In this document: piece after piece, positions 25,750 through 34,848 of the stretch
Layout of the letters: every line of letters begins with the position of its first letter
Position numbering within the stretch: the stretch's first letter is position 1
Source of the DNA: Flavobacterium sediminilitoris
GTDB taxonomy: Bacteria; Bacteroidota; Bacteroidia; Flavobacteriales; Flavobacteriaceae
Assembly (NCBI RefSeq): GCF_023008245.1
Contig: NZ_CP090145.1
Span: 3,849,693 to 3,913,692, forward strand
Direction: 5' to 3'
DNA: 64,000 nucleotides
Notes under the pieces: generated by a model
What the model was told of the DNA's origin: nothing
Seen by the model: only the letters and a program-made list of their open reading frames with translations
Databases searched by the model: none
Made by a program: the position numbers and the translations under genes

Positions 25750-28700
25750 ATGAGTATAATTAATTCTATACTGAAAGCTTTTGTAGGAGATAAATCTCAA
25801 AAAGACGTAAAAGCTATTCAACCACTTGTAACAAAAATAAAAACATTTGAATCGGCTCTTATGTCGCTTTCTCATGATGAATTGAGAGCTAAAACAGCCG
25901 AGTTCAAAGAAAAAATAAAAACTGCAAGATCTGAAAAAGATAATCAAATTGCAGAATTAAAACAAAACGCAGAACAAACTACAGATATTGATGCGCGTGA
26001 AGATATTTATTTAGAAATTGATGCACTTGAAAAAGAAGCTTACGAAATTTCTGAAAAAGTATTAAATGACATTCTTCCTGAAGCATTTGGCGTATTAAAA
26101 GAAACAGCACGTCGTTTTAAAGATAACACTTCAATAACAGTTAGCGCAACTGCAAAAGACAGAGAATTATCTGCAATAAAGCCATATATTACAATTGAAG
26201 GAGATAGCGCTAATTGGGCAAATTCATGGGATGCTGCTGGTAAAGCCATCACTTGGGATATGATTCACTATGATGTTCAGTTAATTGGTGGTGTAGTACT
26301 ACATCAAGGTAAAATTGCCGAAATGCAAACAGGTGAAGGTAAAACTTTAGTAGCAACACTTCCATTATATTTAAATGCTCTTACTGGAAATGGAGTGCAT
26401 TTAGTAACGGTAAATGATTATTTAGCACGTCGTGATAGTACTTGGAAAGCACCTTTATTTGAATTTCATGGTTTAACTGTTGATTGTATCGACAATCATC
26501 AACCTAATACTGCTGCACGTAGAAAAGCATACAATGCTGATATTACTTATGGTACAAATAACGAATTTGGTTTCGATTATTTACGTGATAATATGGCACA
26601 TTCACCTGAAGACTTAGTACAAAGAAAACATAACTTTGCTATTGTTGATGAGGTCGATTCTGTATTAATTGATGATGCTCGTACACCATTAATCATTTCT
26701 GGACCAGTTCCTCAAGGTGATCGTCATGAATTTAATGAATTAAAGCCAAAAGTTGATAATTTAGTTACTCTTCAACGTAAATTAGCAACAGACTGTTTAA
26801 CAGAGGCAAAAAAATTAATTAAAGAAGGAAATACAAAAGAAGGTGGATTTTATTTACTTCGTTCTTACAGAGCTATTCCTAAAAACAAAGCATTAATTAA
26901 ATTTTTATCAGAAGATGGAGTAAAACAATTACTTCAAAAAACTGAAAATCATTATATGCAAGATAATAATAGAGAAATGCCTAAAATTGATGAAGCATTA
27001 TACTTTGTTATTGAAGAAAAAAACAATCAAGTTGAATTAACGGATAACGGAATACAATTTTTATCTAAAGATACTGATGAACATTTCTTCGTTCTTCCAG
27101 ATATTGGAACAGAAATTGCTAGAATTGAAAAATTAAATTTAGCAAAAGAAGAAGAAGCTGAAAAAAGAGAAGAATTATATAAAGATTTCTCTGTAAAATC
27201 AGAACGCATTCATACTCTTACTCAATTATTAAAAGCTTATACTTTATTCGAAAAAGATACAGAATATGTAATCATGGACAATAAAGTTATGATTGTAGAT
27301 GAGCAAACAGGCCGTATTATGGACGGTCGTCGTTACTCAGATGGTTTACACCAAGCAATTGAAGCTAAAGAAAATGTAAAAATTGAAGCTGCAACTCAAA
27401 CTTTTGCAACTGTTACATTACAGAATTATTTCCGTATGTATAGCAAATTAGCTGGTATGACGGGTACTGCGGTTACAGAAGCTGGCGAATTTTGGGAAAT
27501 ATACAAATTAGATGTAGTTGAAATACCAACAAATAGACCAATTGCACGAAAAGATAAAGAAGATTTAATTTATAGAACAGTTCGTGAAAAATTCAATGCT
27601 GTTATTGAAGATGTAGTTGTATTATCAAAAGCTGGTCGACCAGTATTAATTGGTACAACTTCGGTTGAAATTTCAGAATTATTGAGTCGAATGTTAAAAA
27701 TCAGAAACATTCCTCACAATGTATTGAATGCAAAAATGCACAAAAGTGAAGCAGAAATAGTTGCTGAAGCGGGTAAACCAGGAGTTGTAACTATTGCTAC
27801 AAACATGGCTGGTCGTGGAACAGATATTAAACTATCTGACGAAGTTAAAAAAGCAGGTGGTTTAGCTATTATAGGAACAGAACGTCACGATTCTCGTCGT
27901 GTTGACCGTCAGTTACGTGGTCGTGCTGGTCGTCAAGGAGATGTAGGTAGTTCTCAGTTCTATGTTTCTCTTGAAGATAATTTAATGCGTTTATTTGGTT
28001 CTGAAAGAGTAGCTAAAGTAATGGATAGAATGGGATTAAAAGAAGGTGAAGTAATTCAACATTCTATGATGACTAAATCTATTGAAAGAGCACAAAAAAG
28101 AGTGGAAGAAAACAACTTTGGAGTACGTAAACGTTTATTAGAATATGATGACGTTATGAATGCGCAAAGAGAAGTTGTTTACAAACGTCGTCGTCATGCA
28201 TTACATGGAGAGCGTTTGAAAGTGGATATTGCAAACATGATGTATGATACTTGCGAACTTATTGTTCAAAACAATAAATTAGCTGGTGATTTTAAAAACT
28301 ATGAGTTCGAATTAATTCGTTATTTTTCAATTAGTGCTCCAATTTCTGCTGCTGATTTTTCAAAGCTTCAAGAAAGAGAAATTGTAACCCAAACTTATAA
28401 AGCGGTTTTACAACATTATACTGAAAAATCAGAAAGAAATACAAAAGAAGCTTTCCCTGTTATTAGAAATGTATATGAAAACAATAATGGTCAATATGAG
28501 CGTATTGTAGTTCCTTTTACAGATGGTATTAAATCCTTAAACATTGTAACTGATTTAGAAAAAGCTTATAATTCTGAAGCAAAATCTTTATTAACTGATT
28601 TTGAAAAGAATGTATCATTAGCTATTATTGATGAAGCGTGGAAAAAACACCTTCGTAAAATGGATGAGCTAAAACAATCTGTTCAGTTAGCCGTTCATGA

Positions 28701-29109
28701 ACAAAAAGACCCTTTACTAATCTATAAATTTGAAGCTTTTAATTTATTCAAAAAGACAATAGATGATGTAAACAAAGAAGTAATTTCTTTCTTGTTTAAA
28801 GCAGATTTACCTTCTCAAAATCCGAATGCTATTAGTGAAGCAAAAGAAGTTAGAAGAAAAGAAAACTATACTGAAAGTAAAGATGAAGTTCTAAATACTG
28901 ACGAATTAGCCGCAAGAAACAGAGAAGCTGGTCAACAAGCACAAAATCGTCCACAAATTACAGAAACAATCGTTAGAGAAACTCCAAAAATTAATCGTAA
29001 TGATACTGTTACTATTAAACATGTTATGAGTGGAAAGAGCGAAACTATGAAATTCAAAAAAGCAGAAAGTATGATTGCTTCTGGAGAATGGGTTCTCGTT
29101 AACGAATAA
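25750..29109 (+). CDS. secA: Preprotein translocase ATPase SecA
   Basis: This 1119-residue motor drives proteins through SecYEG. The first nucleotide-binding fold has Walker A MQTGEGKT (about 192-199) and DEVDSVLIDDARTP. The second holds TNMAGRGTDI and the QLRGRAGRQGD segment (Arg finger). Preprotein cross-linking and helical scaffold regions follow. It is about 220 residues longer than E. coli SecA. Extra residues lie around 60-105 (charged coiled coil) and about 335-480 (charged insertion near KKLIKEGNTKEGGFYLL), as is usual in Bacteroidetes. The C-terminus ends TMKFKKAESMIASGEWVLVNE-like without the CxCx8CH zinc motif. All T9SS and lipoprotein precursors here depend on this export step. 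Confidence 0.97.
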   Translation: MSIINSILKAFVGDKSQKDVKAIQPLVTKIKTFESALMSLSHDELRAKTAEFKEKIKTARSEKDNQIAELKQNAEQTTDIDAREDIYLEIDALEKEAYEISEKVLNDILPEAFGVLKETARRFKDNTSITVSATAKDRELSAIKPYITIEGDSANWANSWDAAGKAITWDMIHYDVQLIGGVVLHQGKIAEMQTGEGKTLVATLPLYLNALTGNGVHLVTVNDYLARRDSTWKAPLFEFHGLTVDCIDNHQPNTAARRKAYNADITYGTNNEFGFDYLRDNMAHSPEDLVQRKHNFAIVDEVDSVLIDDARTPLIISGPVPQGDRHEFNELKPKVDNLVTLQRKLATDCLTEAKKLIKEGNTKEGGFYLLRSYRAIPKNKALIKFLSEDGVKQLLQKTENHYMQDNNREMPKIDEALYFVIEEKNNQVELTDNGIQFLSKDTDEHFFVLPDIGTEIARIEKLNLAKEEEAEKREELYKDFSVKSERIHTLTQLLKAYTLFEKDTEYVIMDNKVMIVDEQTGRIMDGRRYSDGLHQAIEAKENVKIEAATQTFATVTLQNYFRMYSKLAGMTGTAVTEAGEFWEIYKLDVVEIPTNRPIARKDKEDLIYRTVREKFNAVIEDVVVLSKAGRPVLIGTTSVEISELLSRMLKIRNIPHNVLNAKMHKSEAEIVAEAGKPGVVTIATNMAGRGTDIKLSDEVKKAGGLAIIGTERHDSRRVDRQLRGRAGRQGDVGSSQFYVSLEDNLMRLFGSERVAKVMDRMGLKEGEVIQHSMMTKSIERAQKRVEENNFGVRKRLLEYDDVMNAQREVVYKRRRHALHGERLKVDIANMMYDTCELIVQNNKLAGDFKNYEFELIRYFSISAPISAADFSKLQEREIVTQTYKAVLQHYTEKSERNTKEAFPVIRNVYENNNGQYERIVVPFTDGIKSLNIVTDLEKAYNSEAKSLLTDFEKNVSLAIIDEAWKKHLRKMDELKQSVQLAVHEQKDPLLIYKFEAFNLFKKTIDDVNKEVISFLFKADLPSQNPNAISEAKEVRRKENYTESKDEVLNTDELAARNREAGQQAQNRPQITETIVRETPKINRNDTVTIKHVMSGKSETMKFKKAESMIASGEWVLVNE

Positions 29110-29130
29110 ATTTAAAATATAATCTAAAAT

Positions 29131-29166
29131 ATATCCTCAATTGGTAAAACAGTTGAGGATTTTTTT
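29131..29166 (+). terminator. Intrinsic terminator after secA
   Basis: ATCCTCAATT and AGTTGAGGAT pair around an eight-base loop, followed by six or more T. Confidence 0.8.
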
Positions 29167-29173
29167 ATCTTTG
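29166..29173 (+). promoter_or_regulatory. -7 promoter element for the gene at 29193
   Basis: TATCTTTG is a perfect -7 box at the end of the secA terminator T-run; TTG at 29141-29143 is a possible -33 element 22 bases upstream. Confidence 0.5.
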
Positions 29174-29192
29174 ATAAATTAAAAAAATAAAC

Positions 29193-29765
29193 ATGAAATC
29201 AAAATTTATCTTTCTAAGTATTTTATTTGTTTGCACCCTAAATAGTTTTGCACAAGATTTGAAAAGTCTAAAAACAGAAGCTTTAAAAGCTTATAAAGCC
29301 AGTGCAACTATGGATTATGATTTAATATTTGAAACTACATATCCAAAAGTTTTTGATATAATTCCTAAAGAATCAATGAAGGACATGTTTGGACAAATGA
29401 TGGAAAACGAGCAATTTTCAATTAAACTTATTGAAGTTGATCCTAATTTTTCATTTGGAACAATTAAAAAAATTGGCAATCAAACATTTTGTCTTGTAGA
29501 TCATGATAATGTTATGACAATGAAGTTTAAAACACCAATGGAAGATGCAGAAGGGATGATTGATATTTTTAAAAATTCAATGGATGCAAAAAATGTAATT
29601 TTTGAAAAAGAAGAAAATCAATTTAAAATTGAATTACGTTCAACATTGATTGCTGTTGCTGATGAAAGCACTAAAAACAAATGGAAATTTTTAAATAAAG
29701 ACAAAGAAAATCAATTATTTAATATGATTTTTGATGAAAAAATAAAAACAGAATTAGGACTATAA
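29193..29765 (+). CDS. Exported protein of unknown function
   Basis: This 190-residue protein has a signal peptide (MKSKFIFLSILFVCTLNSFAQ). The mature part is about 170 residues: a helical start (LKSLKTEALKAYKASATMDY), then a beta-rich portion (FCLVDHDNVMTMKFKTPMED) reminiscent of small NTF2-like folds, and a C-terminal LNKDKENQLFNMIFDEKIKTELGL. I do not recognise a named family. It is followed after one base by the 131-residue gene, so the two are co-transcribed from the promoter at 29166. Confidence 0.65.
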   Translation: MKSKFIFLSILFVCTLNSFAQDLKSLKTEALKAYKASATMDYDLIFETTYPKVFDIIPKESMKDMFGQMMENEQFSIKLIEVDPNFSFGTIKKIGNQTFCLVDHDNVMTMKFKTPMEDAEGMIDIFKNSMDAKNVIFEKEENQFKIELRSTLIAVADESTKNKWKFLNKDKENQLFNMIFDEKIKTELGL

Positions 29766-29766
29766 A

Positions 29767-30162
29767 ATGGAAAACGAAATTATTTATTCCACTTTTTTTA
29801 ATGCTGTCCAAGAAAGCATAGCTAATGGTACATTTGCTAAACTTACTTTAGCTAAGACTGTTGGTAAACCAGAATTACAGAACATATATGTGAGAATGCA
29901 TGTTGAAGATAATATTTTAAAAACAGCTATTACTTTTAAAATTTACACTGGTGAAAAAGAAGAAATTGTAAAAATTTCTGAAGTAAAAGATATTGAAGCT
30001 GATTTAATGCCCCATATTAATAATCCTTTCTTATCAGCTTTATTATTTACAACAGAAGCTGATATTACCATGAAATTAAACAAAAAAAGAGTTGCTTCGA
30101 TTATTGAACAACCTCCAACATTTAAAAATGCTGATCCGGTTTTATTGGAATTTTTAGGTTAG
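29767..30162 (+). CDS. Hypothetical cytoplasmic protein
   Basis: This 131-residue protein has no signal or membrane segment. It contains the repeating alpha/beta pattern FNAVQESIANGTFAKLTLAK, NIYVRMHVEDNILKTAITFK and EEIVKISEVKDIEADLMPHI. I recognise it only as a conserved-looking Bacteroidetes hypothetical. It starts one base after the exported-protein gene. A terminator shared with the convergent DEAD-like gene follows at 30183. Confidence 0.65.
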   Translation: MENEIIYSTFFNAVQESIANGTFAKLTLAKTVGKPELQNIYVRMHVEDNILKTAITFKIYTGEKEEIVKISEVKDIEADLMPHINNPFLSALLFTTEADITMKLNKKRVASIIEQPPTFKNADPVLLEFLG

Positions 30163-30182
30163 AGAATCTTCCAAACTCAAAT

Positions 30183-30219
30183 AAAAAACGCTCCAAATAG
30201 TATTTTAGAGCGTTTTTAT
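30183..30219. terminator. Bidirectional terminator between convergent genes
   Basis: AAAAAACGCTC and GAGCGTTTTTAT pair around a 13-base loop, with A and T runs at the ends. Confidence 0.75.
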
Positions 30220-30239
30220 ATTTTAAAGAAAACACATTA

Positions 30240-30854
30240 TTATTCTTCCATTTCAAGAAAAATAGGTTCTTTCATAATATTATCTGCCAATAATTCTATT
30301 CTTTCTGTTATTTGACTACAAAAGAATATACGTTGTCCTTTTTGAATACTTTCCATTAAACGCAAGATAATAGATTCATATCTGTTTTTTAGCAAAACAT
30401 CTATATCATCAAAAGCGGTTAACTGTAGAGTATTAACATTGAATCCTGCTGAAGAAAACATTTGATTTAACTTATTTGGAGTACCTACTAAAACATCAAC
30501 TCCTAAAGAGATTAAATTTTTATCTTCATCTAAATCGGTTTTATCATGTGTTCCAAAAACTCTAAGCTTATTTCTCTTATTGTATAGTTCAAATAACTCT
30601 AAGACCTCTAATACTTTTGACTTATCATCAACAAGTATTAACGCTCTTGGAGATTCTTGAAAAGGTTGTTTCAACTTATGAATAATATTGATTACCATAG
30701 CAGTTGTTTTACCTGTATTTTTTCCTCCTTGAATTACAACATCTGCTCCACTTTTTATTGGTGAAAATGTTTCTAATTGCAATTCTGTTGCTTCCGTCAA
30801 TCCGTTTTCAATTAAAGCAATCTTGAGGTCTTCGTTTATTTTTTTTAAATTCAT
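30240..30854 (-). CDS. DEAD/DEAH-box helicase-like protein, single RecA domain
   Basis: This 204-residue protein corresponds only to the first RecA-like domain of a DEAD-box RNA helicase. The N-terminus (NGLTEATELQLETFSPI) has the Q-motif glutamine. Walker A reads GGKNTGKTTA. PRALILVDDK matches motif Ia and VDVLVGTPNKLNQ matches motif Ib. Motif II reads DDID in place of DEAD, and FFCSQI takes the place of SAT. The second helicase domain (motifs IV-VI) is missing, with no remnant downstream. It cannot unwind RNA in the usual way. Its frame is intact, so it is probably a lineage-specific RNA-binding or regulatory protein and not a pseudogene. Confidence 0.78.
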   Translation of the reverse strand: MNLKKINEDLKIALIENGLTEATELQLETFSPIKSGADVVIQGGKNTGKTTAMVINIIHKLKQPFQESPRALILVDDKSKVLEVLELFELYNKRNKLRVFGTHDKTDLDEDKNLISLGVDVLVGTPNKLNQMFSSAGFNVNTLQLTAFDDIDVLLKNRYESIILRLMESIQKGQRIFFCSQITERIELLADNIMKEPIFLEMEE

Positions 30855-30927
30855 TATTTTTTGTCATTGATCACTAATAAAGCTAGATTCTCTATATTGA
30901 TGTTCTAAAATTATTAATCACTTCATA

Positions 30928-32091
30928 TTATTTACTCGCAAACATTTTCACGTCTTGTTCTGATATTTCTGATCCTCCAAGTATTATTAATCGCTCAACC
31001 ACATTACGAAGTTCACGTATGTTTCCTGTCCAGTCATATTCTTGTAATAACTTTATAGCTTGAGAGCTAAACTTTTTTGGAGCATTTCCTTGTTCATTTG
31101 CTATTTTAACTGAAAAATGTTCTAGCAATTCTGGAATATCTTCTCTTCTTTCGTTTAAGGCTGGAACTTTTATTAAAATTACTGCAAGTCTATGGTATAA
31201 ATCTTCTCTAAATCGTCCTTCTTCTATTTCTTTACTTAGATCTTTGTTTGTTGCCGCAACTACTCTTACATCTACTTTAATATCTTTGTCTGCTCCTACT
31301 CTTTGTATTAAATTTTCTTGTAAAGCTCTAAGCACTTTAGCTTGTGCTGGCAAACTCATATCGCCAATTTCATCTAAAAAAATGGTTCCTTTGTTAGCAG
31401 CTTCAAATTTACCTGCTCTATCTTTTACTGCGGATGTAAAAGCTCCTTTTACATGCCCGAATAATTCGCTTTCAATTAATTCGCTAGGTATTGCCGCACA
31501 GTTCACTTCTATTAAAGGGAAAGAAGATCGATCACTTTTTTCATGTAATTGATGTGCTACTAATTCTTTACCTGTTCCATTTGCTCCTGTTATTAATACT
31601 CTTGCATCTGTAGGTGCAACTTTATCAATCATAATTCTTATATGATTAATAGAATCGCTATCACCTATCATTTGGTAATTTTTGCTTACTTTTTTCTTTA
31701 GAATTTTATTTTCAACAACGAGTTGTTTTCTATCTAAAGCATTTCGTACTGTATTTAATAATCTATTTAAATCGGGTGGTTTTGATATATAATCAAATGC
31801 CCCTAATCGCATGGTATTAACTGCGGTTTCTAAATCTCCATGACCTGATATCATGACTATTGGTATTTCTGGTTTTATTTTTTTTACTGCTTCTAAAACC
31901 TCAACACCATCCATTTTTGGCATTTTTATATCGCAAAGAATTAGGTCGTAATCATCATTTTTAACTTTTTCTACACCTTGTAATCCATCTTCTGCTTCTT
32001 CTACTTGATAGGTATCGTTTTCTTCTGAAAGAATTTTTGTTAAGACTCTTCTAATAGCTGCTTCGTCTTCAATTACTAATATCTTTGGCAT
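30928..32091 (-). CDS. Sigma-54-type response regulator without DNA-binding domain
   Basis: This 387-residue protein has an N-terminal receiver domain with phospho-acceptor Asp54 (LILCDIKMPKMDG) and an AAA+ domain. The AAA+ motifs are Walker A GANGTGKE, Walker B GTIFLDEIGD, sensor RVVAATNKDL and arginine fingers in FREDLYHRL. The sigma-54 contact loop reads GAFTSA (216-221), not GAFTGA. The C-terminus stops shortly after the sensor II region (NIRELRNVVERLIILGGSE), so the Fis-type helix-turn-helix is missing, as in FlgR-like regulators. It may therefore act from solution on RNA polymerase with sigma-54. No sensor kinase gene is adjacent. A -7 box lies at 32130. Confidence 0.9.
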   Translation of the reverse strand: MPKILVIEDEAAIRRVLTKILSEENDTYQVEEAEDGLQGVEKVKNDDYDLILCDIKMPKMDGVEVLEAVKKIKPEIPIVMISGHGDLETAVNTMRLGAFDYISKPPDLNRLLNTVRNALDRKQLVVENKILKKKVSKNYQMIGDSDSINHIRIMIDKVAPTDARVLITGANGTGKELVAHQLHEKSDRSSFPLIEVNCAAIPSELIESELFGHVKGAFTSAVKDRAGKFEAANKGTIFLDEIGDMSLPAQAKVLRALQENLIQRVGADKDIKVDVRVVAATNKDLSKEIEEGRFREDLYHRLAVILIKVPALNERREDIPELLEHFSVKIANEQGNAPKKFSSQAIKLLQEYDWTGNIRELRNVVERLIILGGSEISEQDVKMFASK

Positions 32092-32129
32092 TACTATGTT
32101 GTATTATAAAATTACTGGTTTAAAGTTAG

Positions 32130-32137
32130 CAAAAATA
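32130..32137 (-). promoter_or_regulatory. -7 promoter element of the response regulator gene
   Basis: On the minus strand this is TATTTTTG, 39 bases before the ATG at 32091. It lies next to interspersed repeat copy C. Confidence 0.45.
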
Positions 32138-32153
32138 CAATACAATTACTAAC

Positions 32154-32226
32154 TAGCCCTGATTGAAGCGATATCTTTTTTGTTTTAAATTTAAAACAAA
32201 AAAATAAAGCGAAAAGCAGGAATATG
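32154..32226 (+). repeat. Interspersed repeat, copy C (perfect 14-base palindrome)
   Basis: It starts TAGCCCTGATTGAAGCG and ends AAAAGCAGGAATA, matching copies A and B. Its core (32176-32203) is a perfect palindrome with 14-base arms (TTTTTTGTTTTAAA and complement). Confidence 0.8.
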
Positions 32227-32256
32227 GAATAATAAATAAGGTTTTAACTTTCGCTT

Positions 32257-33084
32257 TTATTTACTTATAATGTGAATATCGCGTTGTGGAAATGGAATAG
32301 CAATATTATTTTGTTTAAATGCTTCGTCTATTCTAAAACGAATATCGCTTTGTATTCTTGGACTTTTCATTCCATTATTTACATAGAAGTAAACAGAAAA
32401 ATCTAATGATGAATCGCCAAAGTTCCCAAATAGTACTGATATTTCTTTTGTGTTTACTACTCCTTCTACTCCTTTGACGCAATCTTCTAATATTTTTTTA
32501 ACTAATTTAATATCGGTTCCGTATGCAACTCCTACGTTTACTTGTTCTCTATTAATAGTTCCGTTTTGTGTCCAATTGAATAAGGTTTCTACCATGAATT
32601 TATGGTTTGGAATTACCATTACTCTATCGTTACGAGTAATCATTCGAGTGGTTCTTAGTCTTATTTCTTTAACTTCTCCTACTTTTCCATCTACTTCAAT
32701 GATATCACCAACATGTAGTGATTGATCTAAAATGATTAATATTCCTGAAATTAAGTCTTGAAAAAATGTTTGCAATGCAAAACCAATACCTACAAATAAT
32801 GCGGCTGAAGCGGTTAAAAATACACTCATGTTTACACCCGAAGAATGTAGTGTAAACATAAATACTAAAACATATACTACGTATTTAACAAACTGGAAAA
32901 CACTAATAAATTTATTTTTATCTTCATTAGGTAATTTTCTGGTTATTAAAACTCTAACAAACCTAAGAACAATTCCAGTTAGTATTAATGCTGTAACTAA
33001 GACTACTATTGTAAGTACTGTTACATCTATTGTTTTTGTATCTATAAGTTTATAATTGAGTATGTATTTTATCGTTTCTAACAT
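32257..33084 (-). CDS. Mechanosensitive ion channel, MscS family
   Basis: This 275-residue protein has three predicted membrane helices (about 22-42, 66-84 and 92-118). The last is the pore helix, rich in Ala and Gly (FLTASAALFVGIGFALQTFFQDLISG). The cytoplasmic beta domain follows (VGDIIEVDGKVGEVKEIRLR, NHKFMVETLFNW) and then the C-terminal cage (IRFRIDEAFKQNNIAIPFPQRDI). It releases osmolytes on hypo-osmotic shock. It starts immediately after the stop of the lipoprotein gene at 33085, so the two form an operon. Confidence 0.92.
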   Translation of the reverse strand: MLETIKYILNYKLIDTKTIDVTVLTIVVLVTALILTGIVLRFVRVLITRKLPNEDKNKFISVFQFVKYVVYVLVFMFTLHSSGVNMSVFLTASAALFVGIGFALQTFFQDLISGILIILDQSLHVGDIIEVDGKVGEVKEIRLRTTRMITRNDRVMVIPNHKFMVETLFNWTQNGTINREQVNVGVAYGTDIKLVKKILEDCVKGVEGVVNTKEISVLFGNFGDSSLDFSVYFYVNNGMKSPRIQSDIRFRIDEAFKQNNIAIPFPQRDIHIISK

Positions 33085-33495
33085 TTATCCCTTTTTTTTA
33101 ACACCAATACCTGAATATACTTTAGCATCGTACTTTTTTAGTTCTTCTTGACTAAATAAAATACCCGATTCTCTAGTTAGATATTGGCTTCTTATATTAA
33201 TTATTGCATCACAACAATTGTTAATTGCTAACATTCTTAACTCTTCTAAAAGATCTTTATCTTGTTTTTGATGTTCATTACTCTTTATTTCAAGTAGTCC
33301 AATTTTTTCATATTCGAAGTCTATTTTTTCACATTCAAAAAACATATCTACTTCTTTTATATTTTTATCACAATCTATATTTTCTTCTACTCCTTTTAAA
33401 GATGTAAAATCTCTTTCATAAGACATTCCAACATAACAAGATTGAAAAAGAAACACTAAAAATACAATTGTTACAATAAGAACTTTTTTATTCAT
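33085..33495 (-). CDS. Small putative lipoprotein, function unknown
   Basis: This 136-residue protein has a signal sequence with a lipobox (FLVFLFQSC, Cys at about 20). The mature region has acidic and cysteine-containing stretches (GVEENIDCDKNIKEVDMFFEC, DLLEELRMLAINNCCDAIIN). The AINNCCDAIINI part recalls the small surface-exposed heavy-metal-binding-type or YbjQ-like domains, but this is weak. It lies between the ABC permease gene (9 bases upstream) and mscS (directly downstream), so it is part of the same transcription unit. Confidence 0.65.
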   Translation of the reverse strand: MNKKVLIVTIVFLVFLFQSCYVGMSYERDFTSLKGVEENIDCDKNIKEVDMFFECEKIDFEYEKIGLLEIKSNEHQKQDKDLLEELRMLAINNCCDAIINIRSQYLTRESGILFSQEELKKYDAKVYSGIGVKKKG

Positions 33496-33503
33496 TACTA
33501 TTC

Positions 33504-34817
33504 TTAATACTTAAGCCATTTAAATAATTCTTTCCACGTTGGTTTTTTCCCATACATTAAAATACCAACTCTATAAATTTTTGCGGCAAACCAAACTACA
33601 AAAACAAAAGTAGCAAATAAAATAATTATAGATAAAATTAATTGCCAATAATGCTCAGGTCCTAAAAATGGAACTCTCATTAACATAACAATAGGTGATG
33701 TAAATGGAATTATTGAAAATATTGTTGCAACTGTTCCATGTGGATCGTTTATAACGGTAAAAAAGCCTATATAAACCCCTAAAATTAATGGTAAAATAAT
33801 AGGCAATAAGAATTGTTGCGAATCGGTTTCAGAGTCTACTGCTGCTCCAATTGCTGCATATAATGAGCTATATAAAAAGTATCCTCCTATGAAATATAAA
33901 ATAAAACAAACTAACATTAATAATAATGGTAGGTTTAGAATTTCATTGAAATACATTTGAACTTTTGCCATTCCTACGCTTTGCTGAGCTGTTTCTATCA
34001 TTTCTGGTGAAACTGATGCTGTAGAACTCATTTGTAAACCAAATATATTTTGAGCCACAAACATTAAGATTAAACCAACAACTAGCCAAATTGCAAATTG
34101 TAATATTCCTGCAAAAGAGTTTCCTATAATTTTACCCATCATTAGTTGGAATGGTTTAACTGAGGAAATGATAATTTCAATAATACGATTCGTTTTTTCT
34201 TCAATAACACTTCTCATTACAAAGTTTCCATAAACGATGATGAACATCATGATTAAATATCCCATTAATCCACCTATAAAAACTTTTATTTCGTTTAATC
34301 CCTTTAAGCTTTCTTCACCAGAAAATTTAGACAGTTTTAATGTAGAGTTCGCTTTAGCATTTTCTATTTTACTTTCATCTAGCCCTAATTTTTTAAAATT
34401 ATTTGATGTTAAAACTGAATCAACTACTTTTTCTACATCTCCGATAAAGTCTAAACTTGCGCTACTTTCTGAGATATATTCTACTTTATCTTTTAGAATT
34501 TCTAATGAATCTACTTTTGGAATATATAATAAACCTTCATAACTATTTAAAGCAGTATCTTTTGCTGCTGCAAAAGACATAGATGATAAGTCTGTATAAT
34601 GTGTGTTTTTATCGTTTTTAAAGTTATTTTTTAAATAGCCTGCTTCGTCATGAATTGCTATTTCTGTAGCTTTATCTTTATTCATTGTTGACAAATATCC
34701 TACTAGAACTGCAATTCCGACAAATAATAATGGACTTAAAAAGGTCATTACTATGAACGATTTATTACGAACCTTTGCTATAAATTCTCTTTTTATAATT
34801 AAAAATAATGTATTCAT
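33504..34817 (-). CDS. ABC-2 type transporter permease (NatB-like)
   Basis: This 437-residue permease has an N-terminal helix (about 18-43, NKSFIVMTFLSPLLFVGIAVL). A large extracytoplasmic domain of about 140 residues follows, then five or six further helices, including MGYLIMMFIIVYGNFVMRSV and LLLMLVCFILYFIGGYFLYS. The motif EEKTNRIIEIIISSVKPFQLMMGKI is typical of NatB/YhaP-type permeases. It pairs with the ATPase gene 31 bases upstream. Related systems export Na+ or drugs, but the substrate here is not determined. Confidence 0.88.
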   Translation of the reverse strand: MNTLFLIIKREFIAKVRNKSFIVMTFLSPLLFVGIAVLVGYLSTMNKDKATEIAIHDEAGYLKNNFKNDKNTHYTDLSSMSFAAAKDTALNSYEGLLYIPKVDSLEILKDKVEYISESSASLDFIGDVEKVVDSVLTSNNFKKLGLDESKIENAKANSTLKLSKFSGEESLKGLNEIKVFIGGLMGYLIMMFIIVYGNFVMRSVIEEKTNRIIEIIISSVKPFQLMMGKIIGNSFAGILQFAIWLVVGLILMFVAQNIFGLQMSSTASVSPEMIETAQQSVGMAKVQMYFNEILNLPLLLMLVCFILYFIGGYFLYSSLYAAIGAAVDSETDSQQFLLPIILPLILGVYIGFFTVINDPHGTVATIFSIIPFTSPIVMLMRVPFLGPEHYWQLILSIIILFATFVFVVWFAAKIYRVGILMYGKKPTWKELFKWLKY

Positions 34818-34848
34818 AATTTGATGTTAGAAATTTGATGTTAGGATA

